Shown here: positions 22,691-33,681 of the stretch, piece by piece
Layout: each line of letters starts with the position of its first letter
How positions within the stretch are numbered: the first letter of the stretch is position 1
DNA from: Papio anubis
Lineage: Eukaryota > Chordata > Mammalia > Primates > Cercopithecidae
Direction: 5' to 3'
Assembly (NCBI RefSeq): GCF_008728515.1
Contig: NC_044991.1
Coordinates: 38,458,968 to 38,522,967 of the forward strand
DNA: 64,000 bases
Position numbers and translations under genes: made by a program
The notes under the pieces: model-generated
Databases searched by the model: none
The model's input: the letters and a program-made list of their open reading frames with translations, nothing else
Told to the model about the DNA's origin: nothing

Positions 22691-23020
22691 GGTTGGCATT
22701 CTAAAGCACTGTGGCAGGGACAGATTATCTAAGGAGAGAGGTCAGTGGAGAAGGGGGCCCAGCAGATAGCTATGGATACTCCCAGGACTTAGAGGGTCAG
22801 AAGAAGGGAAGCCAGCCAAGCCCTTCATGCTTGATCCATCCCCTCGGTGCCTGTGACTGCAGTAAGGACCAGAAGGGGAGCTTCCAGAAGCACTGGGGCC
22901 TTGAGAGAGAAAATGATTAGGAGATTCTATTTTATACACATCTCTGCGGCAAAGTTTCTTTTAAAAGTCTGACAATGCCAAATATTCTAGGATGTGGGAA
23001 AACAGGATCCCCTTTGTCTT
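22691..23020. other. Unique intronic sequence
   Basis: No exon or repeat family recognised in this 330-base stretch. Confidence 0.45.
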
Positions 23021-23394
23021 TCTCTGTTTCCTGTTGCTATAACAGAATACTACAGACTGGCTAATTTATTGAGAACAGAAGTTTATTTGGCTCACGGTTC
23101 TGGAAGCTGGAAAGTCCGAGAGCATGACTCTGGCATCTGGTAAGGGTCATCCCATGGCGGAAGGCAGAAGTGAGTGGAGACAGGGAGAGGAAATCGGCCA
23201 AGCTCATTCTTTTTGACAGGAAACCACGTCTTTGAAAACGAACCTACTACCAAGATAATGGCATTAATTCATTTGCGAGGGCAGAGCCCTCATGACCTAA
23301 TGATGTCTTAAAGATCTCACCTTTTAATACCATTACAATGGCAATTAAATTTCAACATGAGTCTTAGAGAGCATATTCAAACCATGGCACCTCT
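23020..23394. mobile_element. Old interspersed repeat, family uncertain
   Basis: CCTGTTGCTATAACAGAATA, TTATTTGGCTCACGGTTCTG, GAAGCTGGAAAGTCCGAGAG, CATGACCTAATGATGTCTTA and TTTCAACATGAGTC are phrases of a common mammalian dispersed repeat. I cannot assign the family name with confidence from memory. Confidence 0.5.
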
Positions 23395-23980
23395 TACACT
23401 GCTGGAGGAGTATTGACCTCAGAGTTACTTTGGAAAGCAACTTGGCAACATCTTGTAGGGTTAAAGATACACAAACCTATATGTGTACTTTAGAGACTAG
23501 ACTTGCACGTGGGCACAAAAATACCTTTGCAAGAATATTTGTTGCACCATTATTTGTGAGAGCACCTAAGGGTCCATTAATAGAATAGATAAATTAATTG
23601 AAGTATAAAATGCTACATGGCAATTAAAAATTAATGAACCGGAACTGTATGTATGAACACATGCATAAACATAAAAGCTCAAAAGGCTTTTTTTGAAAGC
23701 AAAAAAAAGGCAAATCAAGAAACATTACATTCAGTATATGAAGTTTAAAACCATGCAAACGTTCCCAACACAAAGAAAAAGATACATGGATGGATATCCC
23801 AGTTACCCTGATTTGATCATTACATATTACATACATATATCAAAATATCACCTGTACACCCCAAAATATGTATAACTATGACAAATTAACAAATAAAAAT
23901 GTATCTCAATAATATTTATATCGATAACATGTTGATAGGATACTATTTTGTCTATGTTAAGTTTAAAAATATATTATTAG

Positions 23981-24108
23981 GCCAGATGTGGTAGCTCATG
24001 CCTGTAATCCCAGCATTTTGGGAGGCCAAGGTGGGAGAATTGCTTGAGACCAGGAGTTGGAGACCAGCCTGGACAACATAGTGAGACTCTGTTTCTATAA
24101 AAAAAAAT
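23981..24108 (+). mobile_element. Alu monomer (FLAM-like)
   Basis: GGCCAGATGTGGTAGCTCAT to GACTCTGTTTCTATAAAAAA, a single left arm of about 128 bp. Confidence 0.8.
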
Positions 24109-24319
24109 TTTTTAAATAAAATACTGTTACATGTTATATTATTAAAATTTTAAAAACACGCAAAACTGTACTGTATGTTTATAGATACATACATAGGCCC
24201 AAAAGCTATCCCAATATGTATGGGGTTATAACCCTAATCCAGGATAGTGGTTACCTCTAGACAGGAGAAATGGATGAAAGTGTTCACAGGCCAAGTGGCT
24301 CGGTCACGTGTGAGATTTT

Positions 24320-24456
24320 ATTTATGTATTTATTTTGTAAAGACATTTTCTCGCTGTGTTGCGCAGGCTGATCTTGAACTCCTGGACTCAAGCAATCCTC
24401 CCACCTTGGTCTCCCAAAGCTCTGGGACAGCAGACAGGCGCCACTGTGCCTGGCAA
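24320..24456 (-). mobile_element. Alu monomer (FLAM-like)
   Basis: Antisense single arm: TTTTGTAAAGACATTTTCTC to GGCGCCACTGTGCCTGGC. Confidence 0.75.
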
Positions 24457-24550
24457 GATTTTATCTCTTAAAATGAAATGGTGAAACGATGACATTTGAC
24501 AGCGCTGAGTGATGGGTATTTTAGTGTCATGTGTGGTTTTCTGTATGCTT

Positions 24551-25729
24551 AACGCGCTTTGTAACCAAAATTTTAGAAAACCAAGACAAAGAAAGGGTGG
24601 TGTGCATGAAAATGGAAGGAGTGAAGGGACTAAAAAGGTAGAAGCAAGGAAGGGGTTCAGGGGAGTCTGGGCGGCTCTGCTGAAGTCCCACCACCCTGGG
24701 ACTAGGCCCTGCTTCATTCTGGACTGTGGCTGCGGCACCAAACAGGAGAGCCACACACCCACCAGAAGCAGAGGGCCTTGTGAGGGAGGGCCAGCCACAG
24801 CCTCTGGCAAACCTGAAAGAGAGGACTCCCACCCCAGAAGGAAGCCCCGTCACTGGCTACATTTCCCTCTCCACACTTTGGTTACCTTCACAACCACCAT
24901 ACTGATTTGGGCATAAAAACCCCAAATGGCCTTGATTCTCATCGGAATGGGCAGCAGCTGATTCCCTCCAGCCAGGCTGTTTTTGTCTGGGTACCACTCT
25001 TGCCGATGCTGTTGGCTGGATCTCCAGACCTCCAAGTTTCCTCCTTGATTCCTTCTCTACATCTGGCCACACACAAGAAGCTACAATCTGTGGCTGTCAC
25101 TCAGGAGCACTCCCATGCCAAGTCACCAATCATGCCATGCCACCTATCTCTAGTGCAGAGGAAGGCGCCATGACCCCAAGGCACGAGGGTGGACAAGCAC
25201 AGAGGTTGCACTTGACTGGATCGCTGTGGACCCTTCCCTGCTGGATGTGGGGATTTTTTTTTTTTTTTTTGGTCCCCCGAATCCCCTCAGCCCCACCTCC
25301 CCCCGCACCAGCTTTTCCCTCCCCTTCCATTCAGTCCTGACTCACTTGTCCCAGAGCACAGAGGGATTTAATCTCACGAATGGACCGGAGTTTAGTGTTC
25401 CAGGGCCAGTCCTCCCTCTCAGAATCATGTGTATATACCCCCTGGGCCCTCCGCCAGCAGCAGTTAGCATCACAAAACACTTCTTCCCGTCTGGGGATTG
25501 GATTTTGTCCCACTGAAGGGATTTTGCGTGTTTTTTAAAGTTGTTTTTGGACAAGTTTGTGTTGATTTATTTGTTTGTTTCTAATTCTCACAGACTTTCA
25601 ATCTCATCCCTTACACTTGCTTCTTCAAAATTTCCTTCTTTGAGGGCAGAAATAACTTGTCACCCAACAAAGGAGGCCAGTTTTAATGTCAGCTTTCCCA
25701 TGTCAAAGTCAATAGCAGTTGGTGCTACA
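24551..25729. other. Unique intronic sequence
   Basis: No exon recognised. A T run at 25253-25270 and a C-rich patch after it are low complexity. Several opposite-strand open frames (24388-25173) have no known domain. Confidence 0.5.
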
Positions 25730-26055
25730 GGCCCGATGTGGTGACTCACGCCTATAATCCCAGCACTTCAGGAGGCTGAGGCGGGTGGTTCACTTGAGGT
25801 CAGGAGTTTGAGACCAGCCTCGCCAACATGATAAAACCCCATCTACTAAAAATACAAAAATTCGCTGGGCATGGTGGCATGTACCTATAATCCCAGCTAC
25901 TTGGGAGGCTGAGGCAGGGGAATCGCTTGAACCCGGGAGGCAGAGGTTGCAGTGAGCCAAGATTGAGCCACTGCCCTCCAGCCTGGGTGACAGAGCCAGA
26001 CTGTCTCAAAACAAAACAAACAAACAAAAAACCCAAAAACAAAAACACAAAAAAC
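25730..26055 (+). mobile_element. Alu SINE
   Basis: GGCCCGATGTGGTGACTCAC to a long CAAACAAAC-type tail. TGGTGCTAC occurs directly before (about 25720) and after (about 26057) as target duplication. Confidence 0.9.
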
Positions 26056-26065
26056 TGGTGCTACT

Positions 26066-26958
26066 AACTGAAGTTTCTCCAGACCCACTTACACAACCCC
26101 AGCCTCCAACACATCCCTGTACCTGTGCAGAATTCCTGCAAGTAGGGGGAGGGGCTGTCTACATATCTGCAAAGCTGGTGAGTGAGTGCCGCTCGCTACA
26201 GCTCTGCTCGGCTGTGGACACCTGGGAAAGTGGTGGCGGAGCCACGTGGCTGTGATTCAGTGCAGCCAGAGGGTCAGACAGGACAAGGCTGGCAAGGCAC
26301 AAAGTTGGTGAGACGATGGTTCTTATATCAAACACCCTACACAGCTGCATCATTCCCAGAAAACCCCACAAGCAGCAACAAAGACCCCGACCCAAGGGAT
26401 AGCCACCTATCCTTATAGAGCACAGCAGACCTCCACTGAGAGCTCGCCAGGGCATTGCCTGTGTTTGCTTTTCCCTGCAGGCATGTACAGCAGGACAGAG
26501 GGGGTGACGTGCTGCCTTTAGAAGCTGGGAGAGAGTGGGTTGCTGGCCTGGCTGGGGACTTCCAGGGAAGAAAAGGGGGTGCTGGTGACCACAAGAGGGA
26601 GAGGAAGGCAGGCCAGGGGTTGGGTCCACTCCCTCGTCCTGCATTCATGCATAACACACCTTGAGAAGCCCGAGGTGTTCACCTGAGTTCTCCTGCATAA
26701 GAGCTGGCATCCTGGCCAAGGGCGAGAGAACAACTGGAGAAGGCCCAAGTTCTTTCCCAGCCCTTTGAGGTCACACCCAGGGCTGGGGCTGGGCAAGGCT
26801 GGGCCTGCTGAGTTCCAGTCTGGTGCAGGAGTCTACAGTAATTTGTACCATTTTGTAATCATTCTACGTAATTTCTCAGTAGGCGGGGACCTCATCCAAA
26901 GGGCCCTTCTTCAGGCAGCAACCTTGTGCAATTTCGAGGCAGTCTGGCTTGCAGCTCT
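26066..26958. other. Unique, GC-richer intronic sequence
   Basis: Open frames up to 161 codons on the minus strand (26159-26644) overlap frames on the other strand. I recognise no domain and no splice structure. Confidence 0.5.
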
Positions 26959-27115
26959 GACTGGTGACCTGGCAGCTGGGAGTACCAGCTTTTGGCTCAG
27001 AAAAACCTGTCTTTAAATCCTATCTCGAGCCCCGGTTGGCTGGGTCACCTTGGGCGACCCATTTGGGTGCCCTCATCCTTAAACCCCCAAAGCTAGGGCT
27101 GATGATATCAAGGGA
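26959..27115 (+). mobile_element. MIR SINE
   Basis: CTTTTGGCTCAGAAAAACCT, TTGGCTGGGTCACCTTGGGC and CCCTCATCCTTAAA fit MIR, diverged. Confidence 0.55.
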
Positions 27116-27162
27116 AGGTCACTGGAGGAATAAAATGGACAATGAGATTAAAATACTGCAAT

Positions 27163-27456
27163 AGGCTGGGCACGGTGGCTCACGCCTGTAATCCCAACAC
27201 TTTGGGAGGATGAGGTGGGCAGATCACCTGAGGTCAGGAGTTCGAAACCAGCCTGGTCAACATGGTGAAACCCTATCTCTACTAAAAATACAAAAATTAG
27301 CCAGGCGTAGTGGTGTTTGCCTGCATTTCCAGCTATTCTGAAGGTTGAGGCAGAAGAATCGCTTGAACCCAGGCGGTGGAGGTCGCAGAGAGCTGAGGTC
27401 ACACCACTGCATTCCAGCCTGGGCTACAGAGCGAGACTCTATCTCAAAAACAAAAT
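27163..27456 (+). mobile_element. Alu SINE
   Basis: GGCTGGGCACGGTGGCTCAC to AAAACAAAATAAAAC. Imperfect target duplication AAAATACTGCAATA (27150-27163) and AAAACACTTCAATA (27457-27470). Confidence 0.9.
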
Positions 27457-27512
27457 AAAACACTTCAATAGGCACCTAAATACTCTCTAATACTCTTCCT
27501 ATTTAAACGATC

Positions 27513-28125
27513 TCTTGTCCAGGTGCAGTAGCCTATGCCTATAATCCCAGTTCTGTGGAAGTCCGAGGCAGGAGGATCACTTGAGCCCAGGAGTTTGAGA
27601 CCAGCCTAAGCAACATAGAGAGACCTTGACTCTACAAAAAATTAAAAAATTGGCTGGGAGCGGTGGCTCACGCCTATAATCTTAGCACTTTGGGAGGCTG
27701 AGGTGGGTGGATTGCCTGAGCTCAGGAGTTTGAGACCAGCCTGGGCAACACGGTGAAACCTCGTCTCCACTAAAATACAAAAAATTAGCTGGGCATGGCA
27801 GCGTGCACCTGTAGTTCCAGCTATTCAGGAGGCTGAGGCAAGAGACTTGCTTGAATCCAGGAGATGGAGGTTGCAGTGAAGCGAGATCACGCCACTGCAC
27901 TCTAGCCTGGGCAACAGAGCGAGACTCCATCTCCAAAAAAAAAAAAAAAAAAATTAGCCGGGCATGGTGGCGTGTGTCTTGTAGTCCCAGCTACTCAGGA
28001 GGCTGAGGTAGGTGACTCACCTGAGCCCAGGAGTTCAAGGCAGCAGTGAGCCATGATGTTGCCACTGCACTCCAGCCTGGGCGACAGCACGAGACTCCAT
28101 CTCAAAAAAATAACAATAATAAAAC
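27513..28125 (+). mobile_element. AluJ-like SINE split by a younger Alu
   Basis: Left arm 27513-27650 (CCAGGTGCAGTAGCCTATGC to CTCTACAAAAAATTAAAAAA) and right arm 27951-28110 (AAATTAGCCGGGCATGGTGG to GACTCCATCTCAAAAAAATA). The tail becomes an AAAT/AAAC simple repeat to about 28150. Confidence 0.85.
27651..27950 (+). mobile_element. Alu inserted between the arms of another Alu
   Basis: GGCTGGGAGCGGTGGCTCAC to a 19-base A tail. It landed in the A-rich linker of the older Alu, a favoured target. Confidence 0.9.
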
Positions 28126-28150
28126 AAACAAACAAATAAATAAATAACAA

Positions 28151-28985
28151 ATTATCTCTTCATATTAATGGCATTTGTTATTAACCAGAGAGCTGATACT
28201 AAAAGACACTTAAAACGGATTCATATACCTCCCATCCTGGAAAGAGATCATTTAATCACCAGCAGCAGAGACCTGGGACTACAAAGAAACAGTGTCTGTG
28301 GAGTCCAATCTCCTTCTGCCTGTCTGCTTAGAAGCCTGTAACCTAGAGATTTGCCTACTAGGCGCCGAATGTCCCCTAATAGAGGGAAAAGTTGTTGTAT
28401 GCTTCTTTGCATGCATAGGAAGCTGCAGGGAGGAGGGTAAAGGGAGGGACCCCAAGTCTTGTTTTCTTTCTTTTAGGGTTACATAAAAGGAGAAAAATTA
28501 TCTTGAAGGTCAAGTAAAAGTCAAATAAGAAAGTGCTTATGGCACAAGTCGTGATACAGAGCTCTTCAAATTCCAAGTCTCATTCAGGAATGTTATCAGT
28601 GGTTTGAAAAGGGATGTGTTTCTGATACGTTGAAGACTTGAAACCTAGGGTGTGGGAAAAGTCAAGTCCTTGGCTCCCGGCTATGGAATTTCCATTCCCC
28701 AAGGGCATCAACTTGGCCTTGAGGTGTGGTAAGCATTTATAATCCCGGAATCAGCTCTGTAGTATCAGACCTACCTCCAGATTCTAAAAAAACACATTAC
28801 CCAAACAGTTCTCTCTACCGTCTGCTTCTGCTTGGCTGAGGAACCTCCTGGTGTGGTGGGTACCTCTCATGTAAGGGTTTTTCTAAACCAGTCTGGAAAA
28901 TAATGAGCTTCCTTCAAACTTTCAAATGACCTTTGCCCCCAGGAACTGTCACCTGGGAAACAAAAAGGTAATGGAGGCTTTTGGC
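28151..28985. other. Unique intronic sequence
   Basis: No exon or repeat recognised. Confidence 0.45.
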
Positions 28986-29185
28986 CTTCACTTGCAGATG
29001 GGCACCTGGACAATAATAGCGCAAAGCGCAGAGGGCACCTGGACAGCGGCCTTAACGCCAGAGGGCACCTGGACAACGGCATAAAGCGCCAGAGGGCACC
29101 TGGACAACAGCGCCAAAGCAGAGGGGCACCTGGACAATGGCCTTGTAAAGGCAGAGGGCACCTGGACAATGACGCAAGCGCATCT
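28986..29185. repeat. Minisatellite, about 31-bp unit, six copies
   Basis: GGCACCTGGACA recurs at 29001, 29034, 29064, 29095, 29125 and 29157, spacing 33, 30, 31, 30 and 32. The units share GCAGAGGGCACCTGGACAA followed by a variable GGCnnnAAAGC part. Confidence 0.95.
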
Positions 29186-29229
29186 TTGCAGAACAGTGCT
29201 TCTTTTCTTTCAACTTTGTGTGTTACTCC

Positions 29230-30310
29230 TCCCAAAGGTGTTTGCATTTACATTTTTGAAATTGTAGTTACAAACATCACAAATGAACATATTTTAATTA
29301 AAGAAAATAAATGATTGTAGTTGAAAGTAATCTCCCTTGACCATCACCCATAATCTCCTTCACTTACTCAGATGTAACCACTGTAATCAGTTTTGTGTGT
29401 ATCATCCTTGAATGGTATCATCTGTGTTTTCTCCACCCAATGGAATTGTACTGGCTTACTAATTTCACACAACAAATTGTAATGAGGTTTATCCACATTG
29501 ACACATGAAGCCCTGGTTCAACTGTTGTAAGTGGGAATGGTTTTCCACCATAGGGATATACCACAATCCACATATCCATTCTATTTCGATAGACGCTTAG
29601 TCGTTTCCAGCGTTTTGCTATCCATCACAGGCAGGGCTGTGATGGTCACCTGTGTGCATGTTCCCTTGAGTACTGTGTGAAACCTCAGAGAAAATACCGG
29701 GGTCTATGCATGTAGCAGGTTCTGAGCTGGTGCCACAGTGCTCCCCGGGTGGCTGTGCCCTTCTGCACTGCCCCTGCCATCTGTGAAAGTGTCCACACTG
29801 CTTGTCAATGATTGATATTATCAAACATTTAAACAGACCAATCTGATGAACAGAAATGATTTTGTTTTGTTTTCATTTGCTTAGCCCTGATTAAATTTGT
29901 ATCGTTTATTTCTATTTCCTCTTGCAAGGAATTGCCTTTCCATTCATCTGTTGCCTATTTTGTGGTTTCTTGATTTTCAAAAATTAAGTTGCGTAAGTTG
30001 GTTGTGTATATGAATCCATTGTCTGATATGTTTCACATATGTTCTCTTTCATTGTTTTTCTGCCTTTAAAATTTTCTTATGCTTTTAATGATGATAGAAG
30101 CAAATTTATCCAAGTTTCCAATATGGCTGTTGCTTATTAACTCTTGCCTAGAAAGAAGTGCCTCATCTTGAAGTAATAAAGTCTCCTTTATTTTCTGCTA
30201 AGACTTATACAGTGTATACAGCTTTGCCTGTTTATAGATGATGTATTTATTTATTTGTAGGCCTTTCATTCATCTGGAATTTAGTTTTGTGCATGGTGTA
30301 AAGTCAGGAC
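29230..30310 (-). mobile_element. Old L1 (L1M-type), antisense
   Basis: AGGTTTATCCACATTGACAC, GGGATATACCACAATCCACA, TATCCATTCTATTTCGATAG, GCCTTTCATTCATCTGGAAT and TTGTGCATGGTGTAAAGTCA are antisense L1 3' and ORF2-region phrases. Frames are destroyed. Confidence 0.65.
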
Positions 30311-30479
30311 TAGGCAGCAAGAAATAACTACAACATGGCCAGAGCTGAGTTCCTCCAGCCTGTTAAGCACTGCACCCTGGGTTGGCTCTGCCTGCCTAAG
30401 GCACCTTCTGCAGGCTAAGGAATGTGCCCAGAGGGTAGTTTTTTGTGTTTTGTGGGTTTTTTTTGCAAATTTACCGAAA

Positions 30480-30690
30480 GGCTGGGGTGTGGTGAGAGGA
30501 GGGGCATTTCAAGGGTAGGGAGTATGAAGTAGGGGTATGGAGGTGGGAATTGCAGAGGCAAGAGGTATGAAAGGTATATGGAAGGTGGGGATATGGAGGT
30601 GGGCTATGAAAGGTGGGGGTATGGAGGGTATGGAGGTGGGGTATGAAGGTGGACTATGAAAGGTGGGGGTGAAAGTGGGGAGTGGTCGGG
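30480..30690. repeat. G-rich VNTR, left part
   Basis: Irregular copies of a 13-16-bp unit of the type GGTATGAAGGTGGGG (for example GGGATATGGAGGTGGG near 30588). The plus strand is almost free of C. In RIN2 orientation the RNA strand would be C-rich. Confidence 0.9.
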
Positions 30691-31285
30691 AAATCTCAAT
30701 CGGGGAAATTATAAAGTGCGAGGAAGTATAAGTGAGGAGGTCGGGATCTCGGTGGGAATGCCAGAGTAAAGGTAGAAGTGGGTATGAAGGTGGGAATAAA
30801 GGTGGGAATTAAGTGAAGTGTCAGGGTATGAAGTCGAATTATCGGTCATGAGTCGGTGTCGGAGAGTGCGATCATGAAATTGAGTTAGAATTGCGTGGAG
30901 TCACGGAAGTGGGAATCGTCCGAAATCAAAGTCGAAATCAAAATCGCGTCGAAAATCATCCCGTCTCAAAAGTCGAGAATCAAATCCGAAATCCGGCGTC
31001 GAAATAAGATCAGTGTCGAAATCTCGAAATCGTCCGAAATAAATCCGGGAAATCTCGAGAAGTCGTCCTAAAAGTCGAAAATCATGAAATATCGAAATCG
31101 AAATCTCGAGAAATAAGTCGAAACCTCGCGTCGGAAATATCGCGTCGGGAAATCATCTCCGGAAATGAAAATCGGAAATGCTCAGCGTCAGACATCTCGG
31201 CGTCGAATCTCGGCAGAAATCAAGATCGTCAGGAGTATCATCCGAAATGCTCAAAGTAAAATCATCAGAGGAAAATCTCGGGGTA
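30690..31285. repeat. Anomalous CpG-dense block inside the VNTR
   Basis: The VNTR grades into sequence made of short words such as GTCGAAATC, TCCGAAATC and CTCGAGAA. I counted about 45 CpG in 31-bp-unit-free lines 30841-31260 (420 bases), against near absence in the surrounding intron. Long G runs vanish. It grades back to GGTATGAAGGTGG after 31285. No promoter, exon or known family fits. A failed long-read consensus across the array is my preferred reading. Confidence 0.6.
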
Positions 31286-31650
31286 TGAAATTTAGGTATG
31301 AAGGTGGATGTATGAAGAGGTGGGTATGGAAGGTGGGGTATGAAGGTAGGAGTATGAAGGTGGGGGTATGAAGGTAGGAGTATAGAATTAGGGGTATGAA
31401 GATTAGGGTATGAGGTGGGGGGTATAAAGGTGGGAATGAAGGGTTAGGTGTATGAAGGGTGAAGTAGATGTGGGATGGTGCTGTAGGGGGTATGAAGGTG
31501 GGTGTATGAAGTGGGAGTATGGAAGGTGGGGGTATGAAGGTGCGAGTATGAACATGGCGGTATGAAGGTGGGGGTATAAAGGTTGGGGTATGGAAGGTGG
31601 GGATATGAGGTGGGGTATAAGGTGGGGGTATGAAGAGGTGGAGGTATGAA
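31286..31650. repeat. G-rich VNTR, right part
   Basis: Clean copies resume: GGTATGAAGGTGGGGGTATG, GGTATGAAGGTAGGAGTATG and variants every 13-17 bp until AGGTGGAGGTATGAAATAG. A minus-strand open frame through it (31251-31703) encodes proline/threonine/histidine repeats and is only the array read backwards. Confidence 0.95.
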
Positions 31651-31994
31651 ATAGAACTCTGCCCTTTATTTTTCATTGCAAATGGAAATGAGTTCGACAG
31701 CATTCATTCAATTGTCCATCCTAGCCCTGCTGGTTCAAGACACCACCTTAGTCAAAATCAGGATGTTCTATTTACCAAAAAGCAGCATTCACTATCTTTT
31801 AATTCCATTTTTCTCCTCAAATAACAGTATGTAGAAAAAAATGTAATAAGCCACCCACCCCTATCCTCTGAGTTAAGTGAAATGAGTATTTTGGTGTGAA
31901 TAATTTTATGATTTTAGTTCACATTAGTACATGGTAGTATCTAAAGGAAATAAACACAATGGATAATTTAATATTATCTATTTTTTAAAATAGA
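31651..31994. other. Unique intronic sequence
   Basis: No exon or repeat recognised. Confidence 0.45.
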
Positions 31995-32279
31995 GGCCAG
32001 GCGCAGTGGCTCACGCCTGTAATCCCAGCACTTTGGGAGGCTGAGGCGGGTGGATCACGAGGTCAGGAGGTCAAGACCATCCTGGCTAATATGGTGAAAC
32101 CCCATCTCTACTAAAAATACAAAAAATTACCTGGGCGTGGTGGTGGGCGCCTGTAGCCCCAGCTACTCGGGAGGCTGAGGCAGAAGAATGGTGTAAACCC
32201 GGGAGGCGGAGCTTGCAGTGAGCCGAGATCGCGCCACTGCACTCCAGCCTGGGAGACACAGTGAGACGCCGTCTCAAAA

Positions 32280-32310
<31 letters not shown>

Positions 32311-32337
32311 AAATAAAAAATAAATAAAAATAAAAAT
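31995..32337 (+). mobile_element. AluY-type SINE with long (AAAT)n tail
   Basis: GCCAGGCGCAGTGGCTCACG to CGCCGTCTCAAAAT, then about 55 bases of AAAT/AAAAT repeats. AAAATAGAG flanks both sides (about 31986-31994 and 32333-32341). Confidence 0.9.
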
Positions 32338-32453
32338 AGAGATGGAGTCTTGCTGTGTTGCCCAAGCTGGTCTCCAACTCCTGGGCTCAAGTAATCCTCC
32401 CACCTTGACCTCCCAAAGTGCTGAGATTACAGGTGTGAACTACACCTCTCAGC
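32338..32453 (-). mobile_element. Alu monomer (FLAM-like)
   Basis: AGAGATGGAGTCTTGCTGTG to ACACCTCTCAGCC, a single antisense arm. Confidence 0.75.
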
Positions 32454-32457
32454 CAAA

Positions 32458-32757
32458 TTTATTTTATTTTATTTTATTTTTGAGACAGAGTCTTGCTGTC
32501 ACCCAGGCTGGAGTGCAGTGGCACAGTCTCAGCTCACTGCAACCTCCACCTCCCAGGTTCAAGGGATTCTCCTGCCTCAGTCTCCCAAGTAGTTGGGACT
32601 GCAGGCGCCCGCCACCATGCCTGGCTAATTTTGGTATTTTTAGTAGAGACGGGGTTTCACCATACTGGTCAGGCTGGTCTCTAACTCCTGACTTTGTGAT
32701 CCACCTGCCTCAGCCTCCCAAAGTGCTGGGATTACAGGCGTGAGTCACAGCACCCGG
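32458..32757 (-). mobile_element. Alu SINE
   Basis: An ATTTT-repeat tail then GAGACAGAGTCTTGCTGTCA to GAGTCACAGCACCCGGC. Target duplication CCTCTCAGCCAA at 32445-32456 and 32758-32769. It forms an inverted pair with the Alu at 31995. Confidence 0.95.
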
Positions 32758-32769
32758 CCTCTCAGCCAA

Positions 32770-33680
32770 TTTAATATTTAAAAGCAGAATTTTGACTTAA
32801 ATGCCTACTTGGAATGTTATCATCTCTGCTGCTCTAAGCAGTGTGTCCTTGAATAAATAATCTGACCCCTTAAATTTCCTCAAGCTTAAAAAGGGGACAG
32901 GATGAAGGTTGCATCCAAGGTTGCAGAGGGTTCTCGGAAGTGATGCTGGCAGAGCCCCCTAGCAGGCGGGCATCTGTAGTGTGCTGGGCGGGGGAGGGCT
33001 GAGTGACTTACACCCTCTTCCAAAGACAGAAGAGTGAGAGGTATGGTTTAAATGAGTGCTGCAGTGTGGGGTGGGGTCTGGGTGGCAGAATGCGTTGGCT
33101 AATTTTATCTGCTGGGAACACTGGTCTTCGGGCACTTCCTGGGAGCAGGAGGGAGACTCCCCACCTTATGGTCCCCATGGACACTTGCATTCCACAGGGA
33201 CATGGGGTCTGAGAAGCATGGATGGACTTACAGTGGACAGAATATTTGAAATTAGGAGAGCCCCAGAAAATGGAGCACCTGGTGCTCCTACTGAGTGGTG
33301 CTACCTCCTCGGGGGACCTCAAGGCATTGATGACGACGGTTTCATAGCTTTGGACCTCTTGGACTTTTCTCCGATCTGAAAATCCCTAGAAACATCAGGT
33401 TGCACAGTGGCCTCAATTGAGACCAACACTTCTGCCAGAGGGGGCCTCTCACACCTCCAGAGAGAGAGTGGTTGGGACAAGAGAACCGTATCCCACACAG
33501 CTGGTGGTTCAGGCTGTCACAGCTGGCTTTGTTTGGTGCAGAGACCTTGAAGGGTCCCCAGGATCAGTCCGTGACCAGTGAATGCTGGGTGTTGGGGTGT
33601 AAATATCCTAGCTCCACACTCCTGATTGGGATAATTGAGGTGAGACCTACATTGTCCTCAAGCTCCCTTTAAGATGGACC
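32770..33680. other. Unique intronic sequence
   Basis: Open frames at 33003-33379 on both strands have no known domain. No repeat recognised with confidence. Confidence 0.45.
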
Positions 33681-33681
33681 C

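Larger units (their letters stand above)
23395..24550 (+). mobile_element. Old L1 (L1M-type) 3' UTR, with two Alu monomers
   Basis: CTTACACTGCTGGAGGAGTA, AAAAATACCTTTGCAAGAAT, TTGTTGCACCATTATTTGTG, AGCACCTAAGGGTCCATTAA and GATAGTGGTTACCTCTAGAC follow the order of old L1 3' UTRs. Monomers at 23981 and 24320 interrupt it. Confidence 0.65.

Noticed and set aside
26159..26644. 161-codon minus-strand frame on the RIN2 strand
   Set aside because: No similarity to RIN2 or other proteins I know and no matched splice sites; GC-rich sequence yields long chance frames.
28986..29185. CRISPR-like array
   Set aside because: Units adjoin without distinct spacers and the genome is a primate's; it is a minisatellite.
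28867..29247. Minus-strand frame with repeated SRCPL peptides
   Set aside because: Product of the 31-bp minisatellite having a unit near a multiple of three.
30840..31260. CpG island or promoter
   Set aside because: The CpGs lie in repeated AT-containing words with low GC overall and no promoter motifs or exon nearby.
31251..31703. 150-codon minus-strand frame rich in proline, threonine and histidine
   Set aside because: It is the VNTR read backwards; no start context, splice sites or domain.
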